Of a DNA stretch of 64,000 nucleotides, positions 63,541 through 64,000 are shown one piece after another. Origin of the DNA: Nitrosomonas marina (GTDB lineage Bacteria > Pseudomonadota > Gammaproteobacteria > Burkholderiales > Nitrosomonadaceae); the NCBI RefSeq assembly GCF_900110145.1, contig NZ_FOCP01000018.1:1-64000 (forward strand), in the 5' to 3' direction. Below the pieces are notes generated by a model. The model was not told the DNA's origin. It was given only the letters and a program-made list of their open reading frames with translations, and did no database searches. Every line of letters starts with the position of its first letter. Within the stretch, counting starts at the first letter, position 1. The position numbers and the translations under genes are program-made.

Positions 63541-64000
63541 ATGGCAGGATCGAATGCTGTCGACAAGGCAGCCCGGTATCGACAGCGCATGCAGCGACAA
63601 AAGCAGGTTGTAGATGCTTCCATTGCGCGCGCCGGCCAGGAGAAGGGTCTGTTGCTGATTCTGACCGGCAACGGCAAAGGCAAATCAAGCTCTGCATTTG
63701 GTATGGCTGCGCGCGCACTTGGTCACGGTATGCGTGTAGGGGTTGCACAATTTATCAAAGGCCGGTCGGACACAGGTGAAGAGGTGTTTTTCCGGCAGCA
63801 TGCTGAAGTGACCTGGCATGTGCTCGGTGAAGGTTTCACCTGGGACACGCAGAATCTTGAACACGATTCAGAAACGGCGCGAAAAGGCTGGTCTGTCGTA
63901 CAGACCATGCTGCGCGATGCCACATACGATCTAGTGATAATTGATGAATTGACATATCCGCTCAAGTTTGGCTGGCTGGATATGGAACTGGTGTTAAACG
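63541..64000 (+). CDS. cobO: Corrinoid adenosyltransferase CobO/BtuR (partial)
   Basis: The frame from ATG 63541 continues past the window edge. The P-loop TGNGKGKSS (42-50) and the downstream VIIDEL sequence match cob(I)yrinic acid a,c-diamide adenosyltransferases. It loads the adenosyl group on cobalt of imported or newly made corrinoid. It starts 4 bp after the btuM stop, so is in the same operon. Confidence 0.93.
   Translation, partial: MAGSNAVDKAARYRQRMQRQKQVVDASIARAGQEKGLLLILTGNGKGKSSSAFGMAARALGHGMRVGVAQFIKGRSDTGEEVFFRQHAEVTWHVLGEGFTWDTQNLEHDSETARKGWSVVQTMLRDATYDLVIIDELTYPLKFGWLDMELVLN

Overview
The window is bacterial and most likely comes from a betaproteobacterium. The Nitrosomonadaceae are my best guess, because of the gene content queA-tgt-yajC-secD-secF, a BtuM-like B12 transporter and an FtsH paralogue; no rRNA or marker gene proves it. 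The chromosome proper runs from about 45953 to 64000. Everything to the left is mobile DNA stacked at the 3' end of one tRNA-Leu(CAA) gene (45953-46039, minus strand).

Three integrations can be read at this tRNA. (i) At 1-418 is a decayed integrase 5' end with a degenerate copy of the attachment core. It is about 320 bp long and clearly related to 7420-7745. (ii) At about 403-7727 is a small mobilizable island. It carries an intact P4-type integrase, an AlpA-like regulator, a helix-turn-helix protein, a tiny gene, a MobV-type relaxase, and AT-rich cargo comprising a candidate PD-(D/E)XK-type nuclease, a terminase-small-subunit-like HTH protein and a DUF3800 protein. (iii) At 7728-45952 is an apparently complete siphovirus-type prophage of about 38 kb with HK97-fold capsid genes. 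It is bounded by a 57-bp direct repeat of the tRNA 3' end with one mismatch, and its own integrase and excisionase-like gene lie against the tRNA.

Prophage layout: the late genes read leftward. In order they are a Q-like antiterminator, a terminator, HNH, TerS, TerL, portal, protease, capsid, connectors, a 20-residue-repeat virion protein, the tail tube, tail chaperones with a -1 slippery site, tape measure, tail tip and fibre, then a lysis block containing a sigma-like protein, TM proteins and nested Rz/Rz1. The switch is at 33409-34148, with Cro-like and CI-like genes diverging from operators spaced exactly 25 bp apart. The same operator pair covers a second promoter at 35812-35854 that drives the rightward early operon (35902-44850). 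That operon holds a dNMP kinase, DUF2303, two MazG-like proteins, SSB, a DnaJ-type zinc finger protein, an M15 peptidase endolysin, an HNH endonuclease and many small proteins. Leftward from Cro come two hairpins, a CII-like gene, a small membrane protein and a TOPRIM/VapE primase-helicase. After these lies an iteron field with a long alternating purine/pyrimidine tract, a candidate phage origin. An odd tRNA-Phe-like gene with a 68-nt variable region sits in the early operon.

Host part: queA-tgt (queuosine synthesis) overlap and lead into yajC-secD-secF (Sec translocon accessory), dedA, a GNAT/nitrilase fusion and a DUF1499 protein. On the opposite strand are an FtsH-type protease, a Sel1-repeat lipoprotein, an ankyrin protein and a flavin monooxygenase. 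The window ends in a cobalamin-riboswitch operon, btuB - btuM-like - cobO, which takes up and adenosylates corrinoids.
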